Source: Gammaproteobacteria bacterium
GTDB lineage: Bacteria > Pseudomonadota > Gammaproteobacteria > Pseudomonadales > Azotimanducaceae
DNA length: 64,000 nucleotides
Direction of reading: 5' to 3'
NCBI GenBank assembly: GCA_009841615.1
Contig: VXLL01000014.1
Span: forward strand, 124,001-188,000
The position numbers and the translations under genes were made by a program. Positions 44,793 through 53,048 of the stretch are shown piece after piece; position 1 is the stretch's first letter, and each line of letters starts with the position of its first letter. The notes under the pieces are model-generated. The model did not search any database, was not told the DNA's origin, and saw only the letters and a list, made by a program, of their open reading frames with translations.

Positions 44793-46970
44793 ATGCAAAA
44801 AGTATTAATTGGATGTGTCCTGGCATGTCTCATGATGACATCCTGTAGTGAAATGAGAGAGAGTCTAAAAATGTCTGAACCACCTGTTGCAGAGCGCAGA
44901 ACACACATCGCAACCTACCACGGCATGGAGTTGAAAGATCCTTATCACTGGCTGAAGGATCAAAGTTATCCGCAGATTGACGACGAGGATGTATTGGAGT
45001 ATTTAAAAGCGGAAAATGCTTACTTTGATGAGTTCGCAGGATTAATAGAGGATAAAGTTGAGGATATCTACAACGAACTCAAGGGTCGATTGGAAAAAGA
45101 AGACGCGTCCGTACCTTACCGCGATGGGGACTATATGTATCAATCACGCTACGTGCAAGATAGTCAATACCGACAACACATTCGCTGGCGAGCTCCTAGC
45201 GACTCAACGAGTCCAGCAGATCAATTCGTTGTTCCCGATGAAGGTACAGAAGTCATTCTCGATCAAAATGAGCTCGCCGAAGGACTAGAGTACTTTAGAC
45301 TTGGCACGTTCTCGGTGAGTCCGGACTACCGTTTATTGGCTTACAGTTCTGATACTAATGGTAGTGAGCGTTTTACGCTAGTTGTTAAAGACTTAACTAC
45401 AGGTGAACTGCTAACTGATCGTATAGAAAACACGGGCGGTGGTTTAGTCTGGGCAAATGATAGCAAGAGCTTTTTGTATGTGATGGTAGACGAACAATGG
45501 CGTCCCAATCGAGTACGGCATCACGTATTGGGAACGGATCCGGGTAATGATCCAATCGTCTATGAGGAATCTGATCCTGGCTTTTTTGTCGGCATTTCCC
45601 GCACTACTTCTAGGGAATACGCAGTGATTTCGACAGATGACCACGAAACCAGCGAGGTCTACGTGCTACCGCTCGACGATTTAACAATAACGCCGCAACT
45701 GATGGTGGAACGACGGGACAAACACTACTATTCGATTGACCATGGAGGTGGTGACTTTTACGTTCTCACCAATGACATGCACAAAAACTTTCGATTGGCG
45801 CGAACGCCTTCCGACTCGTTAGAACCGGAACACTGGTCTTCAGTGATCGAGGGTTCGGACTCTAGATACATTACGAACTTTCAATCACTAGCAACTCGAC
45901 TGATCGTCAGCTATCGCGAAGAAGGGTTGGATCAAATAGCAATTCTCGAAGATGACGCTCAACTCCAACCCATAGAGTTTGATGAAGCTGTTTACAGTGT
46001 TGGTTTTGGATCGAGCTCTGCAGGTCCTAACCCATCGCAGATTCGCATCTTTTATTCATCACTGGTAACTCCGAGCACTACTTTTGACTATGACCTCACA
46101 ACGGAAGAGAGATTCACGCGAAAGATTCAGAAAATTCCGAGCGGATACGATGCTAGTCTCTACACATCCGAACGAAGAGTGGCACGGTCGCATGACGGTG
46201 TATTAGTTCCGGTTTCCATCGTATATCGTAAAGACACGCCGTTAGATGGAACAGCCCCACTGTATCTACGTGCTTACGGCGCATATGGATCGAGTTCGTC
46301 CCCGAGCTTTTCGACGACCATTAAATCTTGGTTGGATCGCGGCTTTGTGTACGCGATCGCACACATTCGAGGCGGGAGCGAGATGGGCTATCACTGGTAT
46401 GAAGATGGGAAACTCGACAAGCGTATGAATACGTTCCTCGACTTCATATCGGTTGCACGCTATCTAATTGACGAAAAGTTCACTGCCCCGAAGCGCATCG
46501 CGATCACAGGGGGCAGTGCTGGCGGTACATTAATGGGTGTGGTGGTTAACGAAGCTCCGGAGTTATGGGGTGCGGTAGTTTCTCATGTGCCGTTTGTTGA
46601 CGTGCTTAACACGATGTTGGATGACTCGTTGCCTTTGACTCCGATTGAATGGCCCGAGTGGGGAAATCCCATTACTGATTCGGAAGCGTATGAATATATA
46701 CTCTCGTATTCCCCGTACGATCAGCTAGAAGCTAAAGACTATCCGCCGATGTTAGTCACTGCTGGGTTGAATGACCCAAGAGTTACTTATTGGGAGCCAG
46801 CAAAGTACGTAGCAAAATTGAGACACCTAAAGACTGATGACAATCTTTTGTTTCTCAAGACAGAGATGGGTGCTGGGCATGGTGGTAGATCAGGTCGATA
46901 CGAATATCTCCGTGTTCTCGCTGAGACATTCGCCTTTGTGCTACATGCAATGGATATTCGAGAAGACTAA
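44793..46970 (+). CDS. S9A oligopeptidase (oligopeptidase B/prolyl oligopeptidase type), predicted lipoprotein
   Basis: A 725-residue serine peptidase with an N-terminal beta-propeller that restricts entry to short peptides and a C-terminal alpha/beta hydrolase. The catalytic triad is S575 in TGGSAGGTLMG, D661 in LNDPRVTYWEP and H696 in GAGHGGRSGR. HIRGGSEMGYHWYEDGKL is typical of oligopeptidase B. Unusually, the N-terminus is a lipoprotein signal peptide: a hydrophobic stretch with cysteines at 12 and 18 (MMTSC) before the mature part. Classical oligopeptidase B is cytosolic, so this enzyme probably degrades peptides at the periplasmic side of a membrane. Confidence 0.93.
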   Translation: MQKVLIGCVLACLMMTSCSEMRESLKMSEPPVAERRTHIATYHGMELKDPYHWLKDQSYPQIDDEDVLEYLKAENAYFDEFAGLIEDKVEDIYNELKGRLEKEDASVPYRDGDYMYQSRYVQDSQYRQHIRWRAPSDSTSPADQFVVPDEGTEVILDQNELAEGLEYFRLGTFSVSPDYRLLAYSSDTNGSERFTLVVKDLTTGELLTDRIENTGGGLVWANDSKSFLYVMVDEQWRPNRVRHHVLGTDPGNDPIVYEESDPGFFVGISRTTSREYAVISTDDHETSEVYVLPLDDLTITPQLMVERRDKHYYSIDHGGGDFYVLTNDMHKNFRLARTPSDSLEPEHWSSVIEGSDSRYITNFQSLATRLIVSYREEGLDQIAILEDDAQLQPIEFDEAVYSVGFGSSSAGPNPSQIRIFYSSLVTPSTTFDYDLTTEERFTRKIQKIPSGYDASLYTSERRVARSHDGVLVPVSIVYRKDTPLDGTAPLYLRAYGAYGSSSSPSFSTTIKSWLDRGFVYAIAHIRGGSEMGYHWYEDGKLDKRMNTFLDFISVARYLIDEKFTAPKRIAITGGSAGGTLMGVVVNEAPELWGAVVSHVPFVDVLNTMLDDSLPLTPIEWPEWGNPITDSEAYEYILSYSPYDQLEAKDYPPMLVTAGLNDPRVTYWEPAKYVAKLRHLKTDDNLLFLKTEMGAGHGGRSGRYEYLRVLAETFAFVLHAMDIRED

Positions 46971-47103
46971 AGCTATTGCAGAGCGGATAGCTCTCGTAGA
47001 ATATCGATTCCGCGCAACCATGAACGATGGCACGCTATAGTTATGTCATCGTACGATTCTACTCTCCCGATCAGGCGCGAACGGTTGTTTGTTACGACGT
47101 TAG

Positions 47104-47433
47104 TTAATTCTTTCCAGGTAGGGGGATAGGAAACGGAGTCACATTACTACTCTCAGCTTCGACTATTTTGGCGGTTCCTTCCTTTCGCACCCTATCAATA
47201 CGAATGATGGCATGGATGGGGACCCAGGTGCTATCTACTTCACCAAATTCATTGCGTAGTTTTTCCTCGGATGGGTCGATCACTACCTGTGAGGGTTTGG
47301 TGAACATAAACGAACTAAGTTCAACAAATCCGTACACCTCTGCACTATCAATACTACGAACATAGACCTCGTATATCTGCCCACCATTGTAAAACTGCAC
47401 ACGATAAATGTGGCGTTTATTTATGCTTGTCAT
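47104..47433 (-). CDS. DUF1820 family protein
   Basis: A 109-residue protein opening with KRHIYRVQFYNGGQIYEVYVR and containing YGFVELSSFMF, DPSEEKLRNEFGEV and the strand VPIHAIIRID. This is the DUF1820 pattern, a small family largely confined to gammaproteobacteria, with no established function. There is no signal peptide and the predicted fold is mostly beta. It stands alone between the convergent oligopeptidase gene and creD. Confidence 0.85.
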   Translation of the reverse strand: MTSINKRHIYRVQFYNGGQIYEVYVRSIDSAEVYGFVELSSFMFTKPSQVVIDPSEEKLRNEFGEVDSTWVPIHAIIRIDRVRKEGTAKIVEAESSNVTPFPIPLPGKN

Positions 47434-47593
47434 GGGACGTTCGTCGTTCTATTCTGGTAGCTATTTTTTGAATGCGGTAATTGTAGAAAACATCGCTCAA
47501 GCTCGCTTCAAAAAACCTAGCAAGATTCGAATCGAATTTCTGTTGTACGTGTGGACAACCTGCAGCAAAATCTATATTTGCTCCTTCGACAAA

Positions 47594-48982
47594 CTACGAA
47601 TCTTGTTCTAATCGTTGCAGGTTCTTGGTAGCAAACATTAAGCCTCCGAGTAAGACTAGTAACAGTGCGACTCCAGCAAGCATTGCGTAATTGTCAAGCT
47701 GCAATATGAAATATAACGCACTATAAAGCATCGCAAGAAATATCCCGATCGTTATGGTGATGTTCCCGGTCCGGGTGATAAACCAAACATACGTGGTATT
47801 CATAGCAGTCAGAATAAACGCAGCAAGCACGTAACCAGTAACGAAACCAATATGTTCTGTGAGCGCTAGCAGCGTGAGAAAGAAAAGAACCAAGCCAATC
47901 CCTACGACGCCATACTGAACAATATGAAATTTGACCTTTGAGACGAGCTCAAGGCAGAGTATGCTGACCAGAGTCAACACGACGAAGAAGATACCATAGA
48001 TTATCGCGCGACGAATGTCGCGATAGTCTGTGTTCAGGTTGAGTACGTCGTAGCCTAAAGATAAACCAGATTGCGACCATGTCGTGTTCTGTCGGTAAGG
48101 GTCGTAAATTGCACCAGTACTGAGTCGACCTGCTAAATCCTCTACGGAGGCATCCGAGTCGAATCCTCGCGCGAGTTTATGCACGGTCCACGATTGTTCG
48201 AAACCGTCAGAGGTAATTTCTCCGGACACATCTGGTAAAGTTCCGATAAATTTCGGATGCGGCCAATCACTACGCATCGTGATATTTGAAGTATCGCCAA
48301 CTGGAACCACAACGAAGCTACGTGACCCCCGGAAATTCAATTGGAGTTCAACGTCCGATGCTTCCAGCAACATTTCCGCTGTTAAGTCGACCTGAAGTGT
48401 ATTACCTAAAAATGTTTGGTCGGAGTACGGATCTGTGAGTTCAGTGAGTTCAACACCGTTCCAAAGAATCGAGTCAGCACTCAATCCACGTCCGTCTGTT
48501 ATTCCAAGTACAAGAGAGATGCTCTCAATGCGCCGAGAACTATCATCGAAATTGATCACGGGAAATGAAGCAGAAGCTTTGAGCGTTGCGCGAAATACTG
48601 GTACGTTGTAGATACCACGCGATTTCATAGTATGGGTAGTCGCGTGGTCCAGATTCAGTTGTGTAGGCATGTAGGCTCGGTCATCATTACGCACAACTCG
48701 TGTCGTGCCAGTCGTAGTCTCTTGTTCCGCACGGACTAAGATAAACGGACCGACGATGCGTTGCTCACTACCGCCCCAACCTATACCAATCTCTCGAGTC
48801 GCGTTTTCAAGATATTGACTTCGCTCTTCTACGAGATTACTCACGAGGAAGAGTGGAATCAAGAGCGCTAGTACGATCGCGATTACCAGAACAAAGCGAA
48901 ATGTAATCGACGCACCGAAGTGATTGATGTTTCGACGTAGCCAGGAGTCGTCCGATTCAGGACGGTCGGAAATGTCTGTCAT
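47594..48982 (-). CDS. creD: CreD-family inner-membrane protein
   Basis: A 462-residue protein with one N-terminal helix (residues 28-49), a periplasmic domain of ~270 residues with the CreD signatures ERSQYLENATREIGIGWGG-like, QTILGP-type and SWTVHKLARG, and about six C-terminal helices. In E. coli CreD belongs to the CreBC regulon and affects envelope and colicin E2 sensitivity. Its biochemical role is not settled. creB and creC are not nearby, and no tandem TTCAC tag was noticed upstream, so its control here is probably different. Confidence 0.88.
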   Translation of the reverse strand: MTDISDRPESDDSWLRRNINHFGASITFRFVLVIAIVLALLIPLFLVSNLVEERSQYLENATREIGIGWGGSEQRIVGPFILVRAEQETTTGTTRVVRNDDRAYMPTQLNLDHATTHTMKSRGIYNVPVFRATLKASASFPVINFDDSSRRIESISLVLGITDGRGLSADSILWNGVELTELTDPYSDQTFLGNTLQVDLTAEMLLEASDVELQLNFRGSRSFVVVPVGDTSNITMRSDWPHPKFIGTLPDVSGEITSDGFEQSWTVHKLARGFDSDASVEDLAGRLSTGAIYDPYRQNTTWSQSGLSLGYDVLNLNTDYRDIRRAIIYGIFFVVLTLVSILCLELVSKVKFHIVQYGVVGIGLVLFFLTLLALTEHIGFVTGYVLAAFILTAMNTTYVWFITRTGNITITIGIFLAMLYSALYFILQLDNYAMLAGVALLLVLLGGLMFATKNLQRLEQDS

Positions 48983-49079
48983 AGTTTGAGAACTCCAAAT
49001 TTACGATAGATATTTTGCGTTCTCACTCCAAATTCCAACAGAGATTTTAATAGAAAGTTTTGTTGAAGTATATTTTAAT

Positions 49080-49099
49080 TACTATATATAAATATAGTA
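49080..49099. promoter_or_regulatory. Perfect A+T-rich palindrome between creD and the ParB gene
   Basis: TACTATAT-ATAA-ATATAGTA has eight-base arms and a four-base loop, within the most A+T-rich stretch of the window (about 49030-49120). A second small repeat AGTA-CAAAA-TACT overlaps its right side. It could be a protein-binding site or a weak transcript end for the ParB gene. The function is unproven. Confidence 0.4.
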
Positions 49100-49165
49100 C
49101 AAAATACTAACATTTCATAAGTGGCTAGTGTATGATCACTTTTCTCTCTGCTAATATGCAAGAAT

Positions 49166-50428
49166 TCAGGCAGCTTTTTGAAGCGGCGTTTTGGTTTCCG
49201 GTATTCTTCTAGCCAAATGTAGTGTGCGTGTTACCTCAACCAGCGAACAAACTCTACTGAAGTCATTCCGTTCAAGAATTCTCCAACCAGATCGGATCCG
49301 TTGACTGTTCATGTCAATGGATTGCGCACTGTGTTCGCAGTATTGCAAGAATTGCCAACTAGCCGCGTTCCTGGTTTGAGCACTGTTGGGAGGGCAAAGA
49401 ACTTGGTACCCTATCGTGTTATTTATCGAACCAGAAATACAGTCAAGAAGACCTAAGCTTCTGGCGAGCTCTAGTGCTAAACGACGCGCATAGCGTTTGC
49501 GTCGATTGATTACTGCTGGCGGTAAATCAAAAACTAAAGGAACGTACTTTGAGGTAGTCTCCGCAATGGTAGTGTTCGAAACGGCTGGTTGAGGAAGTTT
49601 GGGAATCGATCGAACCAACGGTGTACCTTTCCGATCCGAATTAGAAATCATTTCAATCAGTCGAGCGCGCTCTCTATGACCAACCATGAGCATAGCACGC
49701 ACGTATTGGGAGTTTAGATCGCACCAGAGACAAATTTCACGCTCCATTACTTCTAGAAAGAGTTCGATGTCAAATGTCTTTTCGTCACATTCCTCGCAAA
49801 TGTCTTCGAATGCTTCATGACAGTCGCTGAGATCTTCGCCGAAGGCTTTCCAAACTTCTCGCATTGCGCGGTAGAACTTACGGATGTTCGTAACGTGCCT
49901 ACGTCCCAATCCATTGCAAAGCGCTTGAGGTAGAAGAGGGTAGAGTTTTTTCGCAGCAAACTGCATGTCGCTAAGTAATGATTGGCTAATGGGAAAACCG
50001 TTTTGTCGTAACCATCTCACAGATTCGCGTTGCGACAGTTTGCGTGATATTTCCTGTTCTCTGGTTTCCACGCAATCTTTGAGATGCAGTGCTCGATCAA
50101 TGAATTTGCGATGTCGGCGAATGTGGTTTTGAATTAGGTGCGACAGTTCAATCTTACCACTTGAAACTGTTTCGTTTCTCACGATAGTAAGTACAGGAAC
50201 AGGTTCTTGCCCATTCGCCTTACGCTCCTTCTGTACGGCGTCGAGCAGTTTGAGTCGTCTCCGACCTCCACCGAAGAGTTCGAATTCTTGAGTATCACCA
50301 TTTTTTACATACACGAATGGCTCAAGCAGACCAACGTGTTTCATGGAGTCGTACAAGCGGAACTCTGAAGAACTAATGCGCGCGGATCGACCGGATTTTT
50401 TAGGTAGGGGCACTCTGTTTACAGTCAA
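49166..50428 (-). CDS. ParB-family protein of the integrating-conjugative-element (PFGI-1) type
   Basis: A 420-residue protein with an N-terminal ParB nuclease-like domain (VGLLEPFVYV, FGGGRRRLKLL near residue 55, then HLIQNHIRR) and a helix-turn-helix region. The latter reads KLSQRESVRWLRQNGFPISQSLLSDM followed by LPQALCNGLGRR (broken here only by listing). The combination PISQSL..LPQAL..GLGR is characteristic of ParB proteins carried by PFGI-1-class integrating conjugative elements, not of chromosomal ParB. No parA, integrase, relaxase or conjugation gene is in the window, so it appears to be an orphan left from, or at the edge of, an element. It is cysteine-rich in the middle (EDICEECDEK). 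Confidence 0.72.
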   Translation of the reverse strand: MTVNRVPLPKKSGRSARISSSEFRLYDSMKHVGLLEPFVYVKNGDTQEFELFGGGRRRLKLLDAVQKERKANGQEPVPVLTIVRNETVSSGKIELSHLIQNHIRRHRKFIDRALHLKDCVETREQEISRKLSQRESVRWLRQNGFPISQSLLSDMQFAAKKLYPLLPQALCNGLGRRHVTNIRKFYRAMREVWKAFGEDLSDCHEAFEDICEECDEKTFDIELFLEVMEREICLWCDLNSQYVRAMLMVGHRERARLIEMISNSDRKGTPLVRSIPKLPQPAVSNTTIAETTSKYVPLVFDLPPAVINRRKRYARRLALELARSLGLLDCISGSINNTIGYQVLCPPNSAQTRNAASWQFLQYCEHSAQSIDMNSQRIRSGWRILERNDFSRVCSLVEVTRTLHLARRIPETKTPLQKAA

Positions 50429-50451
50429 TGCTACTTTGAAAGAAAAATGAT

Positions 50452-50466
50452 TATACGTACAGTATA
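50452..50466. promoter_or_regulatory. Inverted repeat upstream of the ParB gene
   Basis: TATAC-GTACA-GTATA lies 24 bases before the start of the ParB-like gene (minus strand), where an autoregulatory operator would be expected. Arms are only five bases and A+T-rich, so chance is possible. Confidence 0.3.
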
Positions 50467-50662
50467 TTTACTAAATGAACGAAATCCGACGGCATCGTGA
50501 TGCGATTTTCCGATTCACTGATCTATAGGTTCATTCTCGAACATTGAAGCGCTCAATGACGAAACTGATTGTGAAGAGGTTGATCAGACCATGTTTTTAT
50601 TTACGCCCTTTAAGTTTGGTAAAAAGTGGGCTGAAATGAATAGGGCTCTTGCGTTCCCTTTA

Positions 50663-50690
50663 TTGACAACGACGCTTTCGTGGATATTCT
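50663..50690 (+). promoter_or_regulatory. Sigma-70 promoter of the ybeZYX-lnt operon
   Basis: TTGACA at 50663-50668 and TATTCT at 50685-50690, spaced by 16 bases, lie about 30 bases before the ybeZ start. The rest of the 290-base region between the divergent ParB and ybeZ genes shows no gene. Confidence 0.6.
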
Positions 50691-50721
50691 TTAATTCCCT
50701 TCACTACTAAGATACGTTCAT

Positions 50722-51750
50722 TTGAACGACGATTCACCGGCGTGTGATTCGATCACCACACTAAATCTCGAACCCAATGACCACCATCGTCTAGCTGCGT
50801 TGTGCGGTCCAGACGACACGAATATTCGCCAACTAGAGCAACGTCTGCAAGTCGATATTCGTAATCGAGGAAATCAGTTTCAGCTCGTTGGTCCAGGTCC
50901 ACAAGTATCTGCCGCGCAATCTGTACTGAACCGCTTGTATCAGGAGACGGCATCGCGCGATCTTCTTGACCCGCACACGGTACACTTATTCTTACAAGGT
51001 ACATTTGTGGACGACCTGAGATTGCAAAAGGACGAAAAAGAAGTCACGACAAACGGACTGATCGTTACCCGTAAACGGCACATAGCGCCGCGTGGACACA
51101 ATCAAGTGCAGTTTGTTGAAAACATGCGGAACCTGGACATCAATTTTGGTGTCGGTCCCGCGGGAACAGGCAAAACTTATCTCGCAGTCGCGTGTGCTGT
51201 TGAAGCCTTGGAGAGCGGTAAGGTTTCGCGCATACTACTCGTAAGACCAGCGGTTGAGGTGGGAGAGAAGTTGGGTTTTCTTCCCGGTGACCTAGCACAA
51301 AAAATAGATCCGTATTTGCGGCCCTTGTATGACGCGCTGTACGAAATGCTTGGAGCACAACGTGTTCTCAAATGCATTGAAAAGAACGAAATAGAAATCG
51401 CACCGTTGGCCTACATGCGCGGAAGAACACTTAATAACGCATTCATCATACTGGATGAAGGTCAGAACACGACGATATCGCAAATGAAAATGTTTCTCAC
51501 GCGCATCGGATTTGGCTCAACTGTCGCGATCACCGGTGATCTCACGCAGATCGATCTACCACAACACCAGTACCGCCAACAGTCAGGACTAGTTCACGTC
51601 TTGAAAATTATTAAAGAAATCGAAGGAATCTCGATCGTTCACTTCAATCGCCGCGATGTGGTTCGCCACCCTTTGGTCCAGGACATTGTCAATGCATATG
51701 AACAAGACGATGTACGCCGACAACGAAAGAAAGACGAATCGGCGCAATGA
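50722..51750 (+). CDS. ybeZ: PhoH-like ATPase YbeZ
   Basis: A 342-residue PhoH-family P-loop protein. Walker A is GPAGTGKTYLAV near residue 148 and Walker B is FIILDEGQNT. VGEKLGFLPGDLAQKIDPYLRPLYD is a PhoH hallmark (listed here in family terms). The N-terminus has a KH-like segment. YbeZ partners with the YbeY RNase in ribosome quality control and rRNA maturation. The TTG start at 50722 follows the predicted promoter. The stop overlaps the ybeY ATG by four bases. Confidence 0.94.
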   Translation: MNDDSPACDSITTLNLEPNDHHRLAALCGPDDTNIRQLEQRLQVDIRNRGNQFQLVGPGPQVSAAQSVLNRLYQETASRDLLDPHTVHLFLQGTFVDDLRLQKDEKEVTTNGLIVTRKRHIAPRGHNQVQFVENMRNLDINFGVGPAGTGKTYLAVACAVEALESGKVSRILLVRPAVEVGEKLGFLPGDLAQKIDPYLRPLYDALYEMLGAQRVLKCIEKNEIEIAPLAYMRGRTLNNAFIILDEGQNTTISQMKMFLTRIGFGSTVAITGDLTQIDLPQHQYRQQSGLVHVLKIIKEIEGISIVHFNRRDVVRHPLVQDIVNAYEQDDVRRQRKKDESAQ

Positions 51751-52199
51751 ACATGATCATTGAATCAACTACATCTGTAGCAGTGCAATTCGCCGAACAG
51801 GTGCCGGATATTTCTGGCAGCGATGTCACGGAATGGGTGGAATCAGCGCGGGGAGACCGAGTAGGCGAGGTATGCGTGCGATTCATGGGTCTCGACGAAG
51901 CTCGGATGTTAAATCGACAATTTAAAGAAATTGACAAGCCAACGAATGTTTTAGCTTTTCAAAGCGACGTGCAAGGAATGTTGGGCGACCTCGCCATTTG
52001 CGTGCCATTGGCGGTGCAAGAAGCACAAGAACAAGGAAAGGCTCTTTCATCTCACGTAGCTCATTTGGTCATACATGGGACGTTGCACTTATGTGGGTTA
52101 GATCACCAAAATGAACAGGAGGCTCGACGGATGGAATCGTTAGAGTCAGACTTAATGCAGAGATTGGGTTTTCCCAACCCGTACCAAGACTATGGCTGA
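51747..52199 (+). CDS. ybeY: Endoribonuclease YbeY (rRNA maturation factor)
   Basis: A 150-residue zinc-dependent RNase. The metal motif is HGTLHLCGLDH (H-x3-H-x5-H), preceded by NVLAFQSD and LGDLAICV and followed by an EARRMESLE helix, as in the family. YbeY is required for 16S rRNA 3'-end maturation and 70S quality control. It lies between ybeZ (four-base overlap) and ybeX (eight-base overlap), so all three are translationally coupled. Confidence 0.96.
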   Translation: MNMIIESTTSVAVQFAEQVPDISGSDVTEWVESARGDRVGEVCVRFMGLDEARMLNRQFKEIDKPTNVLAFQSDVQGMLGDLAICVPLAVQEAQEQGKALSSHVAHLVIHGTLHLCGLDHQNEQEARRMESLESDLMQRLGFPNPYQDYG

Positions 52200-53031
52200 A
52201 GAAGTAGAAAGTAAACCTCGCTGGCGAGAATGGTTTGAACAACTATTTGCCGATGATCGGGACGACGATTCCTCCAACAAATTTAAGAAAGCGATCAAGG
52301 AGTTTGCGTCAGAAGAAATTGAGAGTGCGGATACTTTAAAAATAATTTTTGGCGCGCTCCATGTCGCCGATATGCGCGTACGGGATATCATGGTGCCACG
52401 GGCTCGGATGGCATATGTTCGAGCTGACTCGAATCGTCAACAAATTCTCGCCCAAATCGCCAAGTCGCAGCACACTCGGTTCCCTGTCATAGGGGAAGAT
52501 GTCGATGACATTCGCGGAATCTTGCATGCCAAGGACCTGTTGATTGATGCAAATGTGAAAAACGACAATGGCTTCGATGTTGCGCGAATTTGCCGCCCTC
52601 CGTCTCTCATACCCGAAAGTAAAAGACTGAACGTGCTGTTGAAGGACTTTCGTTCCTCAAGACGTCACATGGCGATAGTAGTTGACGAGTTCGGGCACGT
52701 TTCTGGATTAGTAACAATCGAAGACATTCTGGAACAGATCGTCGGGAACATCGAAGACGAGCATGATCAATCTGACTACGAGGATCAGAGTATCGTACCT
52801 TTAGCAGATCACCAGTTCCGTGTGCGAGGAGACGCATCTATTGATGAGTTTAACGAGTACTTCAACGTTGAACTTCCTCGCGGAGAACTAGAAACAGTGG
52901 GCGGGGTCATTACTCGTAAGTTCGGCCGAGTACCTGCGAATGGAGACGAGTTACAGATAGGTGCGATGAAAGTTCGCGTTATCAATGCTGACGATCGGAA
53001 GATCACGTTATTGCAAGTGATTCAACCATAG
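52192..53031 (+). CDS. ybeX: CorC/YbeX-family CBS-domain protein
   Basis: A 279-residue cytoplasmic protein with a short acidic N-terminal segment, two CBS domains (VRDIMVPRARMAYV, HTRFPVIGEDVDDIRGILHAKDLL and a second from about residue 140 with MAIVVDEFGHVSGLVTIEDILE), and a C-terminal CorC_HlyC transporter-associated domain (residues ~200-278). Long called CorC for magnesium/cobalt efflux, it is now also linked to ribosome metabolism with YbeY/YbeZ. It overlaps ybeY by eight bases and is followed by lnt after 17. Confidence 0.94.
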   Translation: MAEEVESKPRWREWFEQLFADDRDDDSSNKFKKAIKEFASEEIESADTLKIIFGALHVADMRVRDIMVPRARMAYVRADSNRQQILAQIAKSQHTRFPVIGEDVDDIRGILHAKDLLIDANVKNDNGFDVARICRPPSLIPESKRLNVLLKDFRSSRRHMAIVVDEFGHVSGLVTIEDILEQIVGNIEDEHDQSDYEDQSIVPLADHQFRVRGDASIDEFNEYFNVELPRGELETVGGVITRKFGRVPANGDELQIGAMKVRVINADDRKITLLQVIQP

Positions 53032-53048
53032 TACAACACCGCGTCGCG

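Noticed and set aside
48983..49165. att site of the ICE-type ParB element
   Set aside because: A palindrome is present, but no matching direct repeat or integrase was found, so an attachment site cannot be claimed.
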